From an uncultured Paracoccaceae bacterium (lineage in GTDB: Bacteria; Pseudomonadota; Alphaproteobacteria; Rhodobacterales; Rhodobacteraceae), in contig CANNCO010000006.1 of assembly GCA_947503175.1 (NCBI GenBank), forward strand, positions 1 through 62,322: a stretch of 62,322 bases of DNA. The letters run 5' to 3'. Below the pieces are notes generated by a model that was not told the origin of the DNA, did not search any database, and saw only the letters and a list, made by a program, of their open reading frames with translations. Below are positions 52,542-61,777 of this stretch, one piece after another (within the stretch, counting starts at the first letter, position 1; each line of letters starts with the position of its first letter). Position numbers and translations under genes: made by a program.

Positions 52542-53938
52542 CCGCGACGACGCTTCGGGTATCGAGAACCCACCGTATCCTTGCCGGACCCGCTGGATGG
52601 GCCCTGACAACCGGCGTGTTCGACAGGATCAAGATGGCGATGCTGCCGCGCGAGTTTCGCATGGCTCGGGCGCGCGCGCTTGCCTTCTCTCATCCCGAAG
52701 CGGATGCATTTCTCGACGCGACCGGCGTTTCGGATGTCGCACGCCGCAAAATTGCAGGTCCAGCCGACAAAGCGCTCGCTGAACTGGAGCGGCGCAGGCA
52801 GACACTCGCCCCTGTCAAGGCGCGCCTCGACGCGGCACTCTGGGAGGGCGGCACAGACGATCCGGCCGCGCTGGTTGCGCTTGAAACAGAGCACCGACGC
52901 CTGTCGGAGGCTGTCATCAAACCCGCCAAACTCTTTCGTTTCATCTGGGCGGAGCCGTCCTTTGCGCCAGTGGGCTTCGCCACGCCCGAACCGAAGGACG
53001 CGGTGGCCGGGGCACAACAATGGCTCGATGATCCCGGATCGTTCTATAGCGCGCCGCCCATGCCGGCTGCCTTCGAGCGCTCGGCGCCGATCCAAGGACC
53101 GGCCGGGCCGGAATACCTGATCCGCTTCACCTCGCCCTCATCCTTCACTGGAGGCGACAGTGTCACGGCGCGGGTCTACGAGCCCCGCGAAGGCGCCGAC
53201 ACGGCACCCGTCTTCATCTACGGCAGCGGGCTCGGTATGGTTTATGACCTGATCTCCTACTGGCCCGAAGAAGACTATCTGGCCCGACGGCTTGCGGCAC
53301 GCGGTGTCCGTGTCGTCCTGCCGGAATCCCCTTGGCACGGGCGCCGGGAGTTACCAGGCCGCTATAGTGGTGAGCCCTACCTTGCCCGTGCCCCGGTCTC
53401 GATCTACGAGCTCTTCTCGGCTCAGGCGCAGGAGACGGCGCAGATCATCGCCTGGGCGCGGACCCAGGGTGCGCTCCGCGTCGGTGTCGGCGGCGTCAGC
53501 CTCGGCGGTCTTGTCACGCAGCAGGTCGTCGGGCACGCCGCGACCTGGCCCGAGGCGATGCGGCCAGACATGGCGTTCATCGGCGCAGGCTCGGGTCGTG
53601 TCGACGAGGTGGTCGTCATGGGCGATCTGTCGGAACGGCTCGGCATGAGCGCGGCGCTACGCGATGCGGGATGGACCGATAGCCTGCTCGCCCAACTACG
53701 TCCGCTCCTCGACCCGCCAGCCAAACCGACGATCGCGCCCAATGCCGTGCTCGCCTATCTCGGCCGCCGCGACGCGACAACGCCTTATGCGTTCGCCAAG
53801 GCGCTTCTGGACGAATGGGGCGTCCCCGAGGAAAACCGCATCGTGCACGACGCAGGCCACATCGCTCTCTACACGCGGCTGATCAGGGGCGACGAGGCCA
53901 TTCCTCGAATCGCCGCAATGCTGACTGGCCAGACGTGA
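52538..53938 (+). CDS. Alpha/beta-fold hydrolase, second of a tandem pair
   Basis: A 466-residue relative of the preceding gene with an extra N-terminal helical region of about 170 residues (EVYR/Ala/Leu/Glu-rich, possibly coiled). The hydrolase part has PVFIYGSGLGMVYD, ESPWHGRRELPGRYSGEPYLA, nucleophile elbow VGVGGVSLGGLVTQ, NAVLAYLGRRDATTPY for the acid and HDAGHIALYTR for the His. The shared motifs P-WH-R and YSG in both paralogues are not found in every hydrolase and may define a subfamily. Coupled translation suggests a heteromeric or sequential role. Confidence 0.8.
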   Translation: MTATTLRVSRTHRILAGPAGWALTTGVFDRIKMAMLPREFRMARARALAFSHPEADAFLDATGVSDVARRKIAGPADKALAELERRRQTLAPVKARLDAALWEGGTDDPAALVALETEHRRLSEAVIKPAKLFRFIWAEPSFAPVGFATPEPKDAVAGAQQWLDDPGSFYSAPPMPAAFERSAPIQGPAGPEYLIRFTSPSSFTGGDSVTARVYEPREGADTAPVFIYGSGLGMVYDLISYWPEEDYLARRLAARGVRVVLPESPWHGRRELPGRYSGEPYLARAPVSIYELFSAQAQETAQIIAWARTQGALRVGVGGVSLGGLVTQQVVGHAATWPEAMRPDMAFIGAGSGRVDEVVVMGDLSERLGMSAALRDAGWTDSLLAQLRPLLDPPAKPTIAPNAVLAYLGRRDATTPYAFAKALLDEWGVPEENRIVHDAGHIALYTRLIRGDEAIPRIAAMLTGQT

Positions 53939-54002
53939 CGCTGCCTGTTCTTCCAGTCCGTACCGAGATCAGGGCGCACCATCGTGCTGTCTCAAAAGAC
54001 AC

Positions 54003-55550
54003 TCAGTTGGCCTGTGCCCGGTGCCGAAACCGACGCCACACAGCACGAATGCCGTAGCCAAGGCCAACCAGAACCGACAACGCGATCACCCCGGCATAGG
54101 TCCACAGCGCCGGAGGGGTCAGAAGAGCCGGCAGGCGTTCAGCGCGGACAAAACCGGCCTGCAACATGTCCCCCGTCATCAAGACACTGGCGCCATCGAG
54201 CATTCCGCCCATCACGCGGAACCGGTCTGGCCCGACCGGGATGAAGGTCATCGGGCCCGTGAGCCCGAATGAGACCACAAGCGATGCCCCGTCGGTCCGC
54301 ACCGCCAGTGGCATGGTATAGGCGAAAAACCACAGGTCGGGATCCACGAGATCCTCCGCGAGATAGTATCCCTCGACGCCATCCGGTGGCAGTAGCGCCG
54401 GAGCGGGGCCTGGAACGAGTTCTGGAACGGCGAGTTCAAGCAGCCGGCGACCTGCCACAGACGTCGACTGGTTGTCGGCGATGTTCGCCATCACGATGAC
54501 GGCGGTGTCAGCCTCGGGCAACAGCGCGAAATGGGCGGCGGCCGCTGTTGTCGTGCCATCCCACCATATCTTGCGACGATCATCGCGGACCCCGAAGCCG
54601 AGCCCGAACCCTTCATCGAGTTCCGGATGTGCGGGCGCTTGCAGCGTCATCATGGCGTCGACCGCGGTCGCGCTCAAAATCCTGCTTCCCTCGAAGATGC
54701 CGCCATCAAGCAGCATTGTCGCAAAGCGGGCCAAATCGTCCGGCGTGGTCAGAAGGCTCCCTGCCGCGGCCATTGGCGTAAGGTCAATATGCGGCGTCGG
54801 TTGAACGGTATCGCCTGATCCGCGCGCATGGCCCGCCGCGAGGGGCCCGTCGTAGTCCGCCGCCTGCTTTAGCGAGGATCGGGTCATGCCAAGTGGCGTG
54901 AAGAGCCGTTCCTGCGCCAGGTCCTCGAACCGTATCCCCGCCGACGCGGCCGCGACCTCGCCCGCGAGCACTAATCCGACATTGGAATACACCAGCCGAT
55001 CCCCTGGGGGATACACGATGGTCCGCGACCCCGCGATATAGGCGTCGCGGCTTTCGACCGGTGGGTTGGGCGGGAAGCCATCCCAGGTGACCGGCAGGCC
55101 GGAGCTGTGCGAGAGGAGTTGGCGCAGAGTCACATCCACCTCGGCTCCACCGGAATCAAGCGGTCGCAACCCTGGTGGGAGATGCGGGGCGATGGGCGCG
55201 TCGAGGTCAAGCCGGCCCGCGTCGACTTCCGTCATCACAAGCGCGGCGGTCAGGATTTTGGTAACCGAGCCTGCCGGAAATGCAGTCTCTGAACTGACCT
55301 CGACGCCGGTCTCACCGTCCGAAACGCCGACAGCAACCCGGGCAAGGGTCTGGCCATCCCGAAGCAGTATCGCGGACATTCCAGGGGCGCCGTTGGCGCC
55401 GAGTTCTTCGATGACAATTTGCGTGGCCGCCTCCTGCAGTGGGAGGGCAGTTGCAGCCGGTGCAGGGGCGCAGCTGAACACCATGCATGCGGCAACCAAT
55501 CGGATCGCAGCGCTGGCCAAACAACGTTTCGCCTCGCGAGTGCTCGCCAT
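54003..55550 (-). CDS. Beta-lactamase-fold serine hydrolase, membrane-anchored
   Basis: A 515-residue class C beta-lactamase/PBP-like esterase. It has an N-terminal signal region with a Cys (AACMVFSCAPAPA), SxxK in AGSVTKIL (about 93-100), YxN in YSNVGL (about 186-191), and IWWDGTTTAAAAHFALLP where KTG/HTG normally lies. A C-terminal membrane helix (about 480-500, WTYAGVIALSVLVGLGYGI) and basic tail follow a lipocalin-like domain (about 395-470). The degenerate third motif suggests esterase or peptidase rather than lactamase activity. Its ATG follows a 17-codon ORF by one base. Confidence 0.83.
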   Translation of the reverse strand: MASTREAKRCLASAAIRLVAACMVFSCAPAPAATALPLQEAATQIVIEELGANGAPGMSAILLRDGQTLARVAVGVSDGETGVEVSSETAFPAGSVTKILTAALVMTEVDAGRLDLDAPIAPHLPPGLRPLDSGGAEVDVTLRQLLSHSSGLPVTWDGFPPNPPVESRDAYIAGSRTIVYPPGDRLVYSNVGLVLAGEVAAASAGIRFEDLAQERLFTPLGMTRSSLKQAADYDGPLAAGHARGSGDTVQPTPHIDLTPMAAAGSLLTTPDDLARFATMLLDGGIFEGSRILSATAVDAMMTLQAPAHPELDEGFGLGFGVRDDRRKIWWDGTTTAAAAHFALLPEADTAVIVMANIADNQSTSVAGRRLLELAVPELVPGPAPALLPPDGVEGYYLAEDLVDPDLWFFAYTMPLAVRTDGASLVVSFGLTGPMTFIPVGPDRFRVMGGMLDGASVLMTGDMLQAGFVRAERLPALLTPPALWTYAGVIALSVLVGLGYGIRAVWRRFRHRAQAN

Positions 55551-55551
55551 C

Positions 55552-55605
55552 TCAATGACCGGCTGCGCGGTTCAGAACTCGCAAATCCGCTGTTTCGTTT
55601 GGCAT
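55552..55605 (-). CDS. Possible 17-residue leader peptide of the serine hydrolase
   Basis: AAGGAG sits 10 bp before the ATG at 55603-55605, and the 17-codon frame (MPNETADLRVLNRAAGH) ends in TGA one base before the serine-hydrolase ATG. The strong ribosome site here and absence of another for the hydrolase suggest coupled translation. It could also simply be the hydrolase's ribosome entry point. Confidence 0.4.
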   Translation of the reverse strand: MPNETADLRVLNRAAGH

Positions 55606-55652
55606 CGGTCTTATCTCCTTCAGCTTCCCGGTAAAGGATGTCAAACAAACCT

Positions 55653-55754
55653 TCATCGGATTGTACGAACCGTCGTTGTCCGGTCTTTTCGTGTAGCTCT
55701 GTGAATCAGGGCGAGACCCCAGATGCCCGCCAAGAGCCTTGAGAGGAGTCTCAT
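55653..55754 (-). CDS. Possible 33-residue membrane micropeptide next to the P-type ATPase
   Basis: An AAGGAG site 11 bp before the ATG at 55752-55754 opens a 33-codon frame (MRLLSRLLAGIWGLALIHRATRK...) with a short hydrophobic helix and a very basic C-terminus. It begins 39 bp after the ATPase stop on the same strand. No homologue comes to mind; the evidence is the ribosome site and composition only. Confidence 0.35.
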   Translation of the reverse strand: MRLLSRLLAGIWGLALIHRATRKDRTTTVRTIR

Positions 55755-55793
55755 TGGCAAGTTTCTCCTTTGCAGCGTGGACTCCGCTGGACC

Positions 55794-58532
55794 TCAACTC
55801 TCGAACTTTCTTTGCGATCGGCGCGAGCCTAGCGTAAGCGCAAGTTGTTTCTCCAACTCGAGCAGGATGAAAAGCGCAACGCCAAGACCGACGATAATGA
55901 GACCGTCTGCCAGAGCGACGCCTTGCGTACCAAACACGATTTGAAGCGGTGGCAGATAAGTGACCGCGAACTGTGCGGCGGTCGCGGCGAGAACGCAGAT
56001 CCAGACGACTTTTGTCCCACGAACGGCCTCCAAGGTCAGCGAGGTGCCATAGATGTTTCGGATGAAGAACAGGTGGAAAATCTTTAGTACCACCAGCGTG
56101 TTGAGCGACAGCGTCTGCGCCAGGGCGATGTCGTAGCCCTTATTGATCGCATAGGTGAAGATGCCAAAAACCCCGGCCAGAAACAGGCCCGAGACGAGCA
56201 CGACATGCCAGACAAGCTCCGGGCCAAGGATCGGTGCATCGCGAGACCGAGGCGGGCGGCGCATGGTGTTTTCCTCGGTCGGCTCGAACGCAAGTGCGAT
56301 GCCGAGGGTGATGGCCGTCACGAGGTTCACCCAGAGGATTTGCAGCGGGCTTATGGGCAATGCGAGGCCAAGCAGCAGGGCCGCGACGATGGTCAGCGAC
56401 TCTCCGGCACTTGTGGGCAGGATCCAGCTGATGACCTTCTTGATGTTGTCGAACACCGTGCGTCCCTCGCGCACCGCCGCCGCGATCGAGGCAAAGTTAT
56501 CGTCAGCCAGCACGATATCGGAGGCTTCCTTGGCTGCCTCTGAGCCCTTTTGGCCCATGGCGATGCCCACATCCGCACGTTTCAGTGCCGGGGCATCATT
56601 CACGCCATCGCCCGTCATCGCCACCGACAGGCTGTGGGATTGCAGCGCGCGGACCAGTCGCAGTTTGTGCTCGGGGCTGGTGCGCGCGAAGATGTCCACA
56701 TCGAGCACGTGGCTGGCAAGATCGGCATCGTCCATCTGGTCGATCTGGGCACCGGTGATGACCGCCCCGCCATGGGCCAGCCCGATCTCGCGGCCGATGG
56801 CGGCTGCGGTGCCCGCATGATCGCCGGTGATCATCTTCACGCCGATCCCCGCACCGCGGCACTCGGCAACGGCATCGATAGCTTCGCTGCGGGGCGGGTC
56901 GATAATACCGACGAGCCCGAGAAAGGTCAGCGACCCGTCGATGTCGTCGATCCTGAGCTTGGTGGTGCCCGCATCCATTGTTTGGCTGGCAAAGGCCAGA
57001 ACGCGGCGGCCATGGTTTGCAAACTCGGCTTCGATCGCAGCCCATTCCTTGCGATCAAGAGGCACCTTTGTGCCATCTGCCCCATGGTCGGTCGCGCACA
57101 TGGAGAGAATCTGTTCAGGCGCTCCTTTCACAAAGGCAACGACGGTGTCGTTCCCGGTCGTTTCCAGTGTCGCCATATACCGATGGCGCGAGTCGAACGG
57201 GATGAGGTCGCGCCGGGACCATCTATCCCCGATCTCGTCCAGCCCGTGGCACGCTTTCGAGGCGAGCGTGAGTAACGCCCCTTCCATCGGGTCCCCGTTT
57301 ACCGTCCAGACGCCGTCTTTTTCTTGCAGTTCCGCGTCGTTGCACAGCGCCGCTGCGATGGCCAGTTCGTGCAGTGCGGCGACCTCTCCCGGCCCCACCG
57401 GGCGCCCATTGTGAAACACCTGGCCCTCAGGGTGATACCCGTCCCCGTCGACCTCGAAGACGCGGCCCGTGGTTGCTACAGTCGTCACCACCATCTCGTT
57501 ACGTGTCAGGGTGCCCGTCTTGTCGGTGCAGATCACCGAAACCGAGCCCACGGTCTCGATCGCAGGCAAACGCCGCACGATGGCATGGCGCCGCGCCATG
57601 GCCTGCACACCGATGGCCAGCGTGATCGACAGCACCGCCGGAAGCCCTTCGGGGACTGCCGAGACCGCGAGAACCACGACCGCCATGAAAAGCTCGAAAA
57701 AGTCGTAGCCCGCGACGAAGTAGCCAAAGACAAGAAGAATGGCGGCCACTGCCAGGATGAAAAGCGTCAACCACCGAGAAAACGCGTTCATCTGCTCCAC
57801 AAGCGGCGTCGTGAGCTCTTCCACGTCGGAGATCATGTCACTGATGCGGCCGATCTCGGTCCTGCTTCCGGTCGCCGTGACCACGCCGCGCCCCTGGCCG
57901 GCTGTGATCAGCGTCCCGCCGAAAGCCATGCATCGGCGGTCGCCGATGGCCGCCTCGGCACTGACCCGGTCCGTTCCCTTTTCGACGGCGACGGATTCCC
58001 CCGTCAGCATGGCCTCCTGCGCCTGTAGCCCGTGGGTCTGGAAAAGACGCAGGTCCGCCGCCGGTCCGTCGCCGGCCTCCAGCAGCACGACGTCTCCGGG
58101 CACGACCTCGGCGCTGTCGATCGACTGGCGCCGCCTGTCCCGAAGTACCGTCGCCTTCGGCGCCAGCATGTCGTGGATGGCCTCCATCGCCTTTTCGGCG
58201 CGCCCTTCCTGAACGAACCCGATGACTGCTGTGGCGACGACGACGGCCATGATCACCGCCGTGTCGATCGGGTGTCCGAGCAGGAAGGTGACGACCGCTG
58301 CGCCAATCAGGACGTAGATCAGGACGTGATTGAAGTGCTGCACGAAGCGCAGGAAAACGCCTTTCCTCTTTCGTGCGGGCGGCTCGTTGCGCCCGAAGGC
58401 TCCGAGGCGTTTCTTGGCCTCTGCGGCGGAAAGCCCCTTTATACCTGATGCCAGATCCTCGAATACCGTCGCGACCTCCTTGGCGTGGGGAACCTCGAAG
58501 CCGAGCTGATCCGGGTCACGGACATCTTTCAT
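55794..58532 (-). CDS. P2-type cation-transporting ATPase (Ca2+-type)
   Basis: A 912-residue P-type pump with about ten membrane helices. Visible: N-terminal cation-ATPase domain (GLSAAEAKKRLGAFGRNEPPARKRKGVFLRFVQHFNHVLIYVLIGAAV), actuator (VVPGDVVLLEAGDGPAADLRL, MLTGESVAVEK), membrane motif AVPEGLPAVLSITLA in helix 4, phosphorylation site VICTDKTGTLTRNE, nucleotide domain FVKGAPEQIL and hinge AMTGDGVNDAPALK. The PEGLP motif fits Ca2+ or related P2 pumps. It lies 76 bp downstream of arcC in the same direction and may share its transcript. Confidence 0.9.
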   Translation of the reverse strand: MKDVRDPDQLGFEVPHAKEVATVFEDLASGIKGLSAAEAKKRLGAFGRNEPPARKRKGVFLRFVQHFNHVLIYVLIGAAVVTFLLGHPIDTAVIMAVVVATAVIGFVQEGRAEKAMEAIHDMLAPKATVLRDRRRQSIDSAEVVPGDVVLLEAGDGPAADLRLFQTHGLQAQEAMLTGESVAVEKGTDRVSAEAAIGDRRCMAFGGTLITAGQGRGVVTATGSRTEIGRISDMISDVEELTTPLVEQMNAFSRWLTLFILAVAAILLVFGYFVAGYDFFELFMAVVVLAVSAVPEGLPAVLSITLAIGVQAMARRHAIVRRLPAIETVGSVSVICTDKTGTLTRNEMVVTTVATTGRVFEVDGDGYHPEGQVFHNGRPVGPGEVAALHELAIAAALCNDAELQEKDGVWTVNGDPMEGALLTLASKACHGLDEIGDRWSRRDLIPFDSRHRYMATLETTGNDTVVAFVKGAPEQILSMCATDHGADGTKVPLDRKEWAAIEAEFANHGRRVLAFASQTMDAGTTKLRIDDIDGSLTFLGLVGIIDPPRSEAIDAVAECRGAGIGVKMITGDHAGTAAAIGREIGLAHGGAVITGAQIDQMDDADLASHVLDVDIFARTSPEHKLRLVRALQSHSLSVAMTGDGVNDAPALKRADVGIAMGQKGSEAAKEASDIVLADDNFASIAAAVREGRTVFDNIKKVISWILPTSAGESLTIVAALLLGLALPISPLQILWVNLVTAITLGIALAFEPTEENTMRRPPRSRDAPILGPELVWHVVLVSGLFLAGVFGIFTYAINKGYDIALAQTLSLNTLVVLKIFHLFFIRNIYGTSLTLEAVRGTKVVWICVLAATAAQFAVTYLPPLQIVFGTQGVALADGLIIVGLGVALFILLELEKQLALTLGSRRSQRKFES

Positions 58533-58608
58533 GGTCAGACCTCTTCAGGTCGGTGAAGTCTTTCGAGGCTTGCGCGCAAACTGGGATTCCGATTTGCGAT
58601 GTCTTTGT

Positions 58609-59520
58609 TCACGGGCCGACCCGCGTCCCGGCCTTGCCCGACAGCATGCGTGTCGCGTCCTTGAGGGCGCCGATGGCGGCAAACCGCTCCGGCTTACGTG
58701 CGAATTCAAGCGTCGCGGCCACTTTGGGCGCCATGGATCCGGCGGGCAGGTCGAGCTTAGGGAGATCATCGGCTGTCAAAACTTCGATCCGCTCAGCCGC
58801 GTCCGTCCCGAAATCCCTATAGACGCCGTCGACATCGGTCAGCAGAAGCAGCACGTCCGCGTCGATCCGGTCGGCCAGAAGCGCGCTAGCATGATCCTTG
58901 TCGATGACCGCCTCGACCCCGATGAGACCGCCGTCGTCCCGACGAACCACCGGGATGCCGCCGCCGCCCGCGCAGATGACGATAACGCCCTGTTCGAGCA
59001 AAAGCCGGAGTATCTTGAGGTCCGGGATATCCACCGGAAGCGGTGACGGCACGACCCGCCGCCAGCCCTCACCATCCTGCGCAATGCTCCATCCCCTATG
59101 TTCGGCCATCGCGCGAGCCTCGTCTTGCGAGCCATAGACCGGGCCCACGAATTTCGTGGGATTTAAGAACGCCTCGTCTTTCGGATCGACAAGGATCTGG
59201 GTCAACAGTGTGGCGACCGGCCTTGTATGACCCATCGCGTTTTCCAGCTCCTGCTCGATCAGATAGCCGATCATCCCCTCCGTCTCTGCCCCAAGCACAT
59301 CGAGCGGATAGGCTTCGTCCGGCTTATATGCAGCTCCTTGCAGGGCCAGAAGTCCCACCTGCGGACCATTGCCATGGGTCACGATCAGCTCGTGCCCGTC
59401 GGAAACCAACTCGGCAAGCGCGATGGCGGCCTCCGCCACATTGCGGCGCTGGTTCTCCGCCGTCAGCGGCTCGCCGCGTTTCAGAAGGGCATTGCCACCA
59501 AGCGCCACGACGACCCGCAT
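58609..59520 (-). CDS. arcC: Carbamate kinase
   Basis: A 303-residue amino-acid-kinase-fold enzyme that makes ATP from carbamoyl phosphate and ADP, the energy-yielding last step of the arginine deiminase pathway. VVALGGNALLKRGEPLT at the N-terminus, THGNGPQVGLLALQ (about 51-64), ICAGGGGIPVVRR and DKDHASALLADRIDADVLLLLTDVDGVY are the standard motifs. ATG at 59518-59520, one base after the arcB stop region; the longer reading adds non-family residues. Third enzyme gene of the arc operon. Confidence 0.95.
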   Translation of the reverse strand: MRVVVALGGNALLKRGEPLTAENQRRNVAEAAIALAELVSDGHELIVTHGNGPQVGLLALQGAAYKPDEAYPLDVLGAETEGMIGYLIEQELENAMGHTRPVATLLTQILVDPKDEAFLNPTKFVGPVYGSQDEARAMAEHRGWSIAQDGEGWRRVVPSPLPVDIPDLKILRLLLEQGVIVICAGGGGIPVVRRDDGGLIGVEAVIDKDHASALLADRIDADVLLLLTDVDGVYRDFGTDAAERIEVLTADDLPKLDLPAGSMAPKVAATLEFARKPERFAAIGALKDATRMLSGKAGTRVGP

Positions 59521-59521
59521 C

Positions 59522-60523
59522 CTACGCCCCCAGCGTGGCGACAAGAACCGCCTTGATGGTGTGCAGCCGGTTTTCCGCCTGATCGAACACGATGGAGGCA
59601 GGGCTTTCGAACACTTCCTCGGTCACTTCCATGGCGGTAATCCCATGCTTGCGCGCGATCTCGGCGCCGATCTCTGTATCGGCGTTGTGAAAAGCAGGCA
59701 GGCAATGCATGAATTTCACCTCCGGGTTACCGGTGCCCGCCATAACCTCGGCCGTGACCTGATAGGGTGTCATCAGCGCGATGCGGTCGGCCCACTTCTC
59801 CTTCGGTTCGCCCATCGACAGCCAGACGTCGGTATAGATGAAATCGACGCCCCTGGTGCCTTCGGCCACGTCTTCGGTCAGCACGATACTGGCCCCAGTC
59901 GCATCGCCGATCTCGCGCGCCTCCGCCTCGATCGCCTTGTCGGGCCAGCAGGTGCGGGGGGCACAAAGGCGGATGTCCATCCCCATCTTGGCCGCGCCAA
60001 TCATCAGGCTGTCGCCCATGTTGTTCGCGGCATCGCCTAGGAACGCAAACGAGATACGTCTCAACGGCTTGTCGCAGTGCTCCTCCATGGTCAGAAAATC
60101 GGCGAGGATCTGGGTCGGGTGGAATTCGTCAGTCAGACCGTTATAGACCGGAACGCCCGCATGGGCGGCCAGGTCCTCCACAATGCTTTGCCCAAAACCG
60201 CGATACTCGATCGCATCGTAGACACGACCAAGAACACGGGCGGTGTCCTTGACCGTTTCCTTGCGGCCCAGATGCGTACCCGACGGGCCCAGATAGGTGA
60301 CATTCGCGCCCTGGTCATGGGCCGCGACCTCAAAGCCCACGCGGGTTCGGGTCGAATCCTTTTCGAAAATCAGCGCGATCTCCTTACCGGCAAGCCGCGG
60401 CGCCTCGGTGCCCGCATACTTGGCCGCTTTCAGATCGGCGGACAGGCGCAGCAAAAACGCGATTTCCTGCGGAGAGAAATCCCGCAGCGTCAGAAAATGG
60501 CGGTTACGCAGGTTGAAGGCCAT
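59522..60523 (-). CDS. arcB: Ornithine carbamoyltransferase, catabolic position
   Basis: A 333-residue transcarbamylase that splits citrulline with phosphate to ornithine and carbamoyl phosphate in this operon context. Carbamoyl-phosphate loop [13 protein letters not shown] (about 53-65), [16 protein letters not shown], ornithine-loop DVWLSMGE and catalytic HCLP in [10 protein letters not shown] are intact. ATG at 60521-60523 behind GAGGAG; the longer reading runs into arcA and is rejected. Length and the [25 protein letters not shown] ending match ArcB/ArgF. Confidence 0.94.
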   Translation of the reverse strand: MAFNLRNRHFLTLRDFSPQEIAFLLRLSADLKAAKYAGTEAPRLAGKEIALIFEKDSTRTRVGFEVAAHDQGANVTYLGPSGTHLGRKETVKDTARVLGRVYDAIEYRGFGQSIVEDLAAHAGVPVYNGLTDEFHPTQILADFLTMEEHCDKPLRRISFAFLGDAANNMGDSLMIGAAKMGMDIRLCAPRTCWPDKAIEAEAREIGDATGASIVLTEDVAEGTRGVDFIYTDVWLSMGEPKEKWADRIALMTPYQVTAEVMAGTGNPEVKFMHCLPAFHNADTEIGAEIARKHGITAMEVTEEVFESPASIVFDQAENRLHTIKAVLVATLGA

Positions 60524-60534
60524 GGTCGTGCTCC

Positions 60535-61764
60535 TCAGATTGGATCGCGGATGGTGGGGCAGCTCATGCAGCGGCCGCCGCCGCGGCCCCGGCCAAGCTC
60601 GGCACCCGGCACTTCGATCACGTCGATCCCAGCGGCGCGCAGAGCGGCATTGGTGTCGTCGTTGCGGTCGTAGCCGATGACAGTCCCGGGTTTCAGAGCG
60701 AGAACGTTGTTGCCATCGTTCCACTGCTCACGCGCCTGTTCGAACAGATCGTTCCCGCCGGTGGGCACGACCGTCAGCTTGGAATAGCCGAGGCATTCTG
60801 CGACGATGTCGAACAGCGGACGTTCATCGTGGCGGATGTCGAGCGGGGCAGAGCCTTCGCCGGGACGCAAATCATAACATCTTATGCTTTCGGCCACCTC
60901 GACGAAGCTGGTGATGACATCGCCGCCGCAGAAGGTGAACACCGTGTCGAGATGCATGGACGCGCGGGATTTCGGCATCTGGCAGGCAATCACGCGCCGC
61001 GCCCCCCCCTGGTCGAACAGCGCCTCGGCCAGAAGACCGACGGCCTGCGGCGTCGTGCGCTCGCCCATGCCGACCAGAACGACGCCGTTGCCGACGGGCA
61101 TGATGTCTCCGCCTTCGAGCGTCGCAAGCCCGTGGTCGCGGTCTGGGTCGCCCCACCAAACCGAGACCTTTCCTGCGAACTTCGGATGATAACGGTATAT
61201 CGCTGCCAGTAGCAGCGTCTCGGGCCGCCGCGCCTCCCAATGCATCGGGTTCAAGGTCACGCCCCCATAGATCCAAGCGCTCATGTCCCGTGTGAAAAGG
61301 GTGTTGGGCAACGGTGCCAGGATGAAGCCGAGCGGGCCGAGATAACTGCCGAACATGCTAGCCGCGCTGAACGGCACGTCGCTGACTATCAGCCCGCCGA
61401 TGAGATGTTCGGCGAGGGTCTTTGCAGGAAGGTCATCGCACCAGGCCCGGATTTCGCGCAGCATCCCCACACCGATCATGTGCGGTGTGATCCGCCGGTC
61501 GAGGACAAAGGCCCGCCCTTCGGGCGTATCGAGCACCCCGGCGAGCAGAGCGCCGAGGTCAAGCACGTCGACGCCTTCGTCACGCATGACCTGCCCGAAG
61601 GCGTCATGATCCTTCTGCGCCTGCTTGACCCAGAAGACGTCGTCAAACAGCAGTTCCTCGCAATTGGCCGGTGTCAGGCGCCGGTGGGCGAGACCAGGAC
61701 GGCACAGGATCACCTGCCGCAATCTCCCCGTCTCGGAATGGACGCCGAGGTTGAGTTCGCTCAT
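60535..61764 (-). CDS. arcA: Arginine deiminase
   Basis: A 409-residue guanidino-modifying enzyme converting arginine to citrulline and ammonia. [20 protein letters not shown] at the N-terminus, [12 protein letters not shown] (catalytic Asp), [33 protein letters not shown] (catalytic His) and the nucleophile Cys399 in GGGRCMSCP are all present. ATG at 61762-61764; an earlier in-frame ATG adds three residues. First enzyme of the arc operon, 13 bp after the transporter gene. Confidence 0.95.
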   Translation of the reverse strand: MSELNLGVHSETGRLRQVILCRPGLAHRRLTPANCEELLFDDVFWVKQAQKDHDAFGQVMRDEGVDVLDLGALLAGVLDTPEGRAFVLDRRITPHMIGVGMLREIRAWCDDLPAKTLAEHLIGGLIVSDVPFSAASMFGSYLGPLGFILAPLPNTLFTRDMSAWIYGGVTLNPMHWEARRPETLLLAAIYRYHPKFAGKVSVWWGDPDRDHGLATLEGGDIMPVGNGVVLVGMGERTTPQAVGLLAEALFDQGGARRVIACQMPKSRASMHLDTVFTFCGGDVITSFVEVAESIRCYDLRPGEGSAPLDIRHDERPLFDIVAECLGYSKLTVVPTGGNDLFEQAREQWNDGNNVLALKPGTVIGYDRNDDTNAALRAAGIDVIEVPGAELGRGRGGGRCMSCPTIRDPI

Positions 61765-61777
61765 GTCCTGCACCCCC

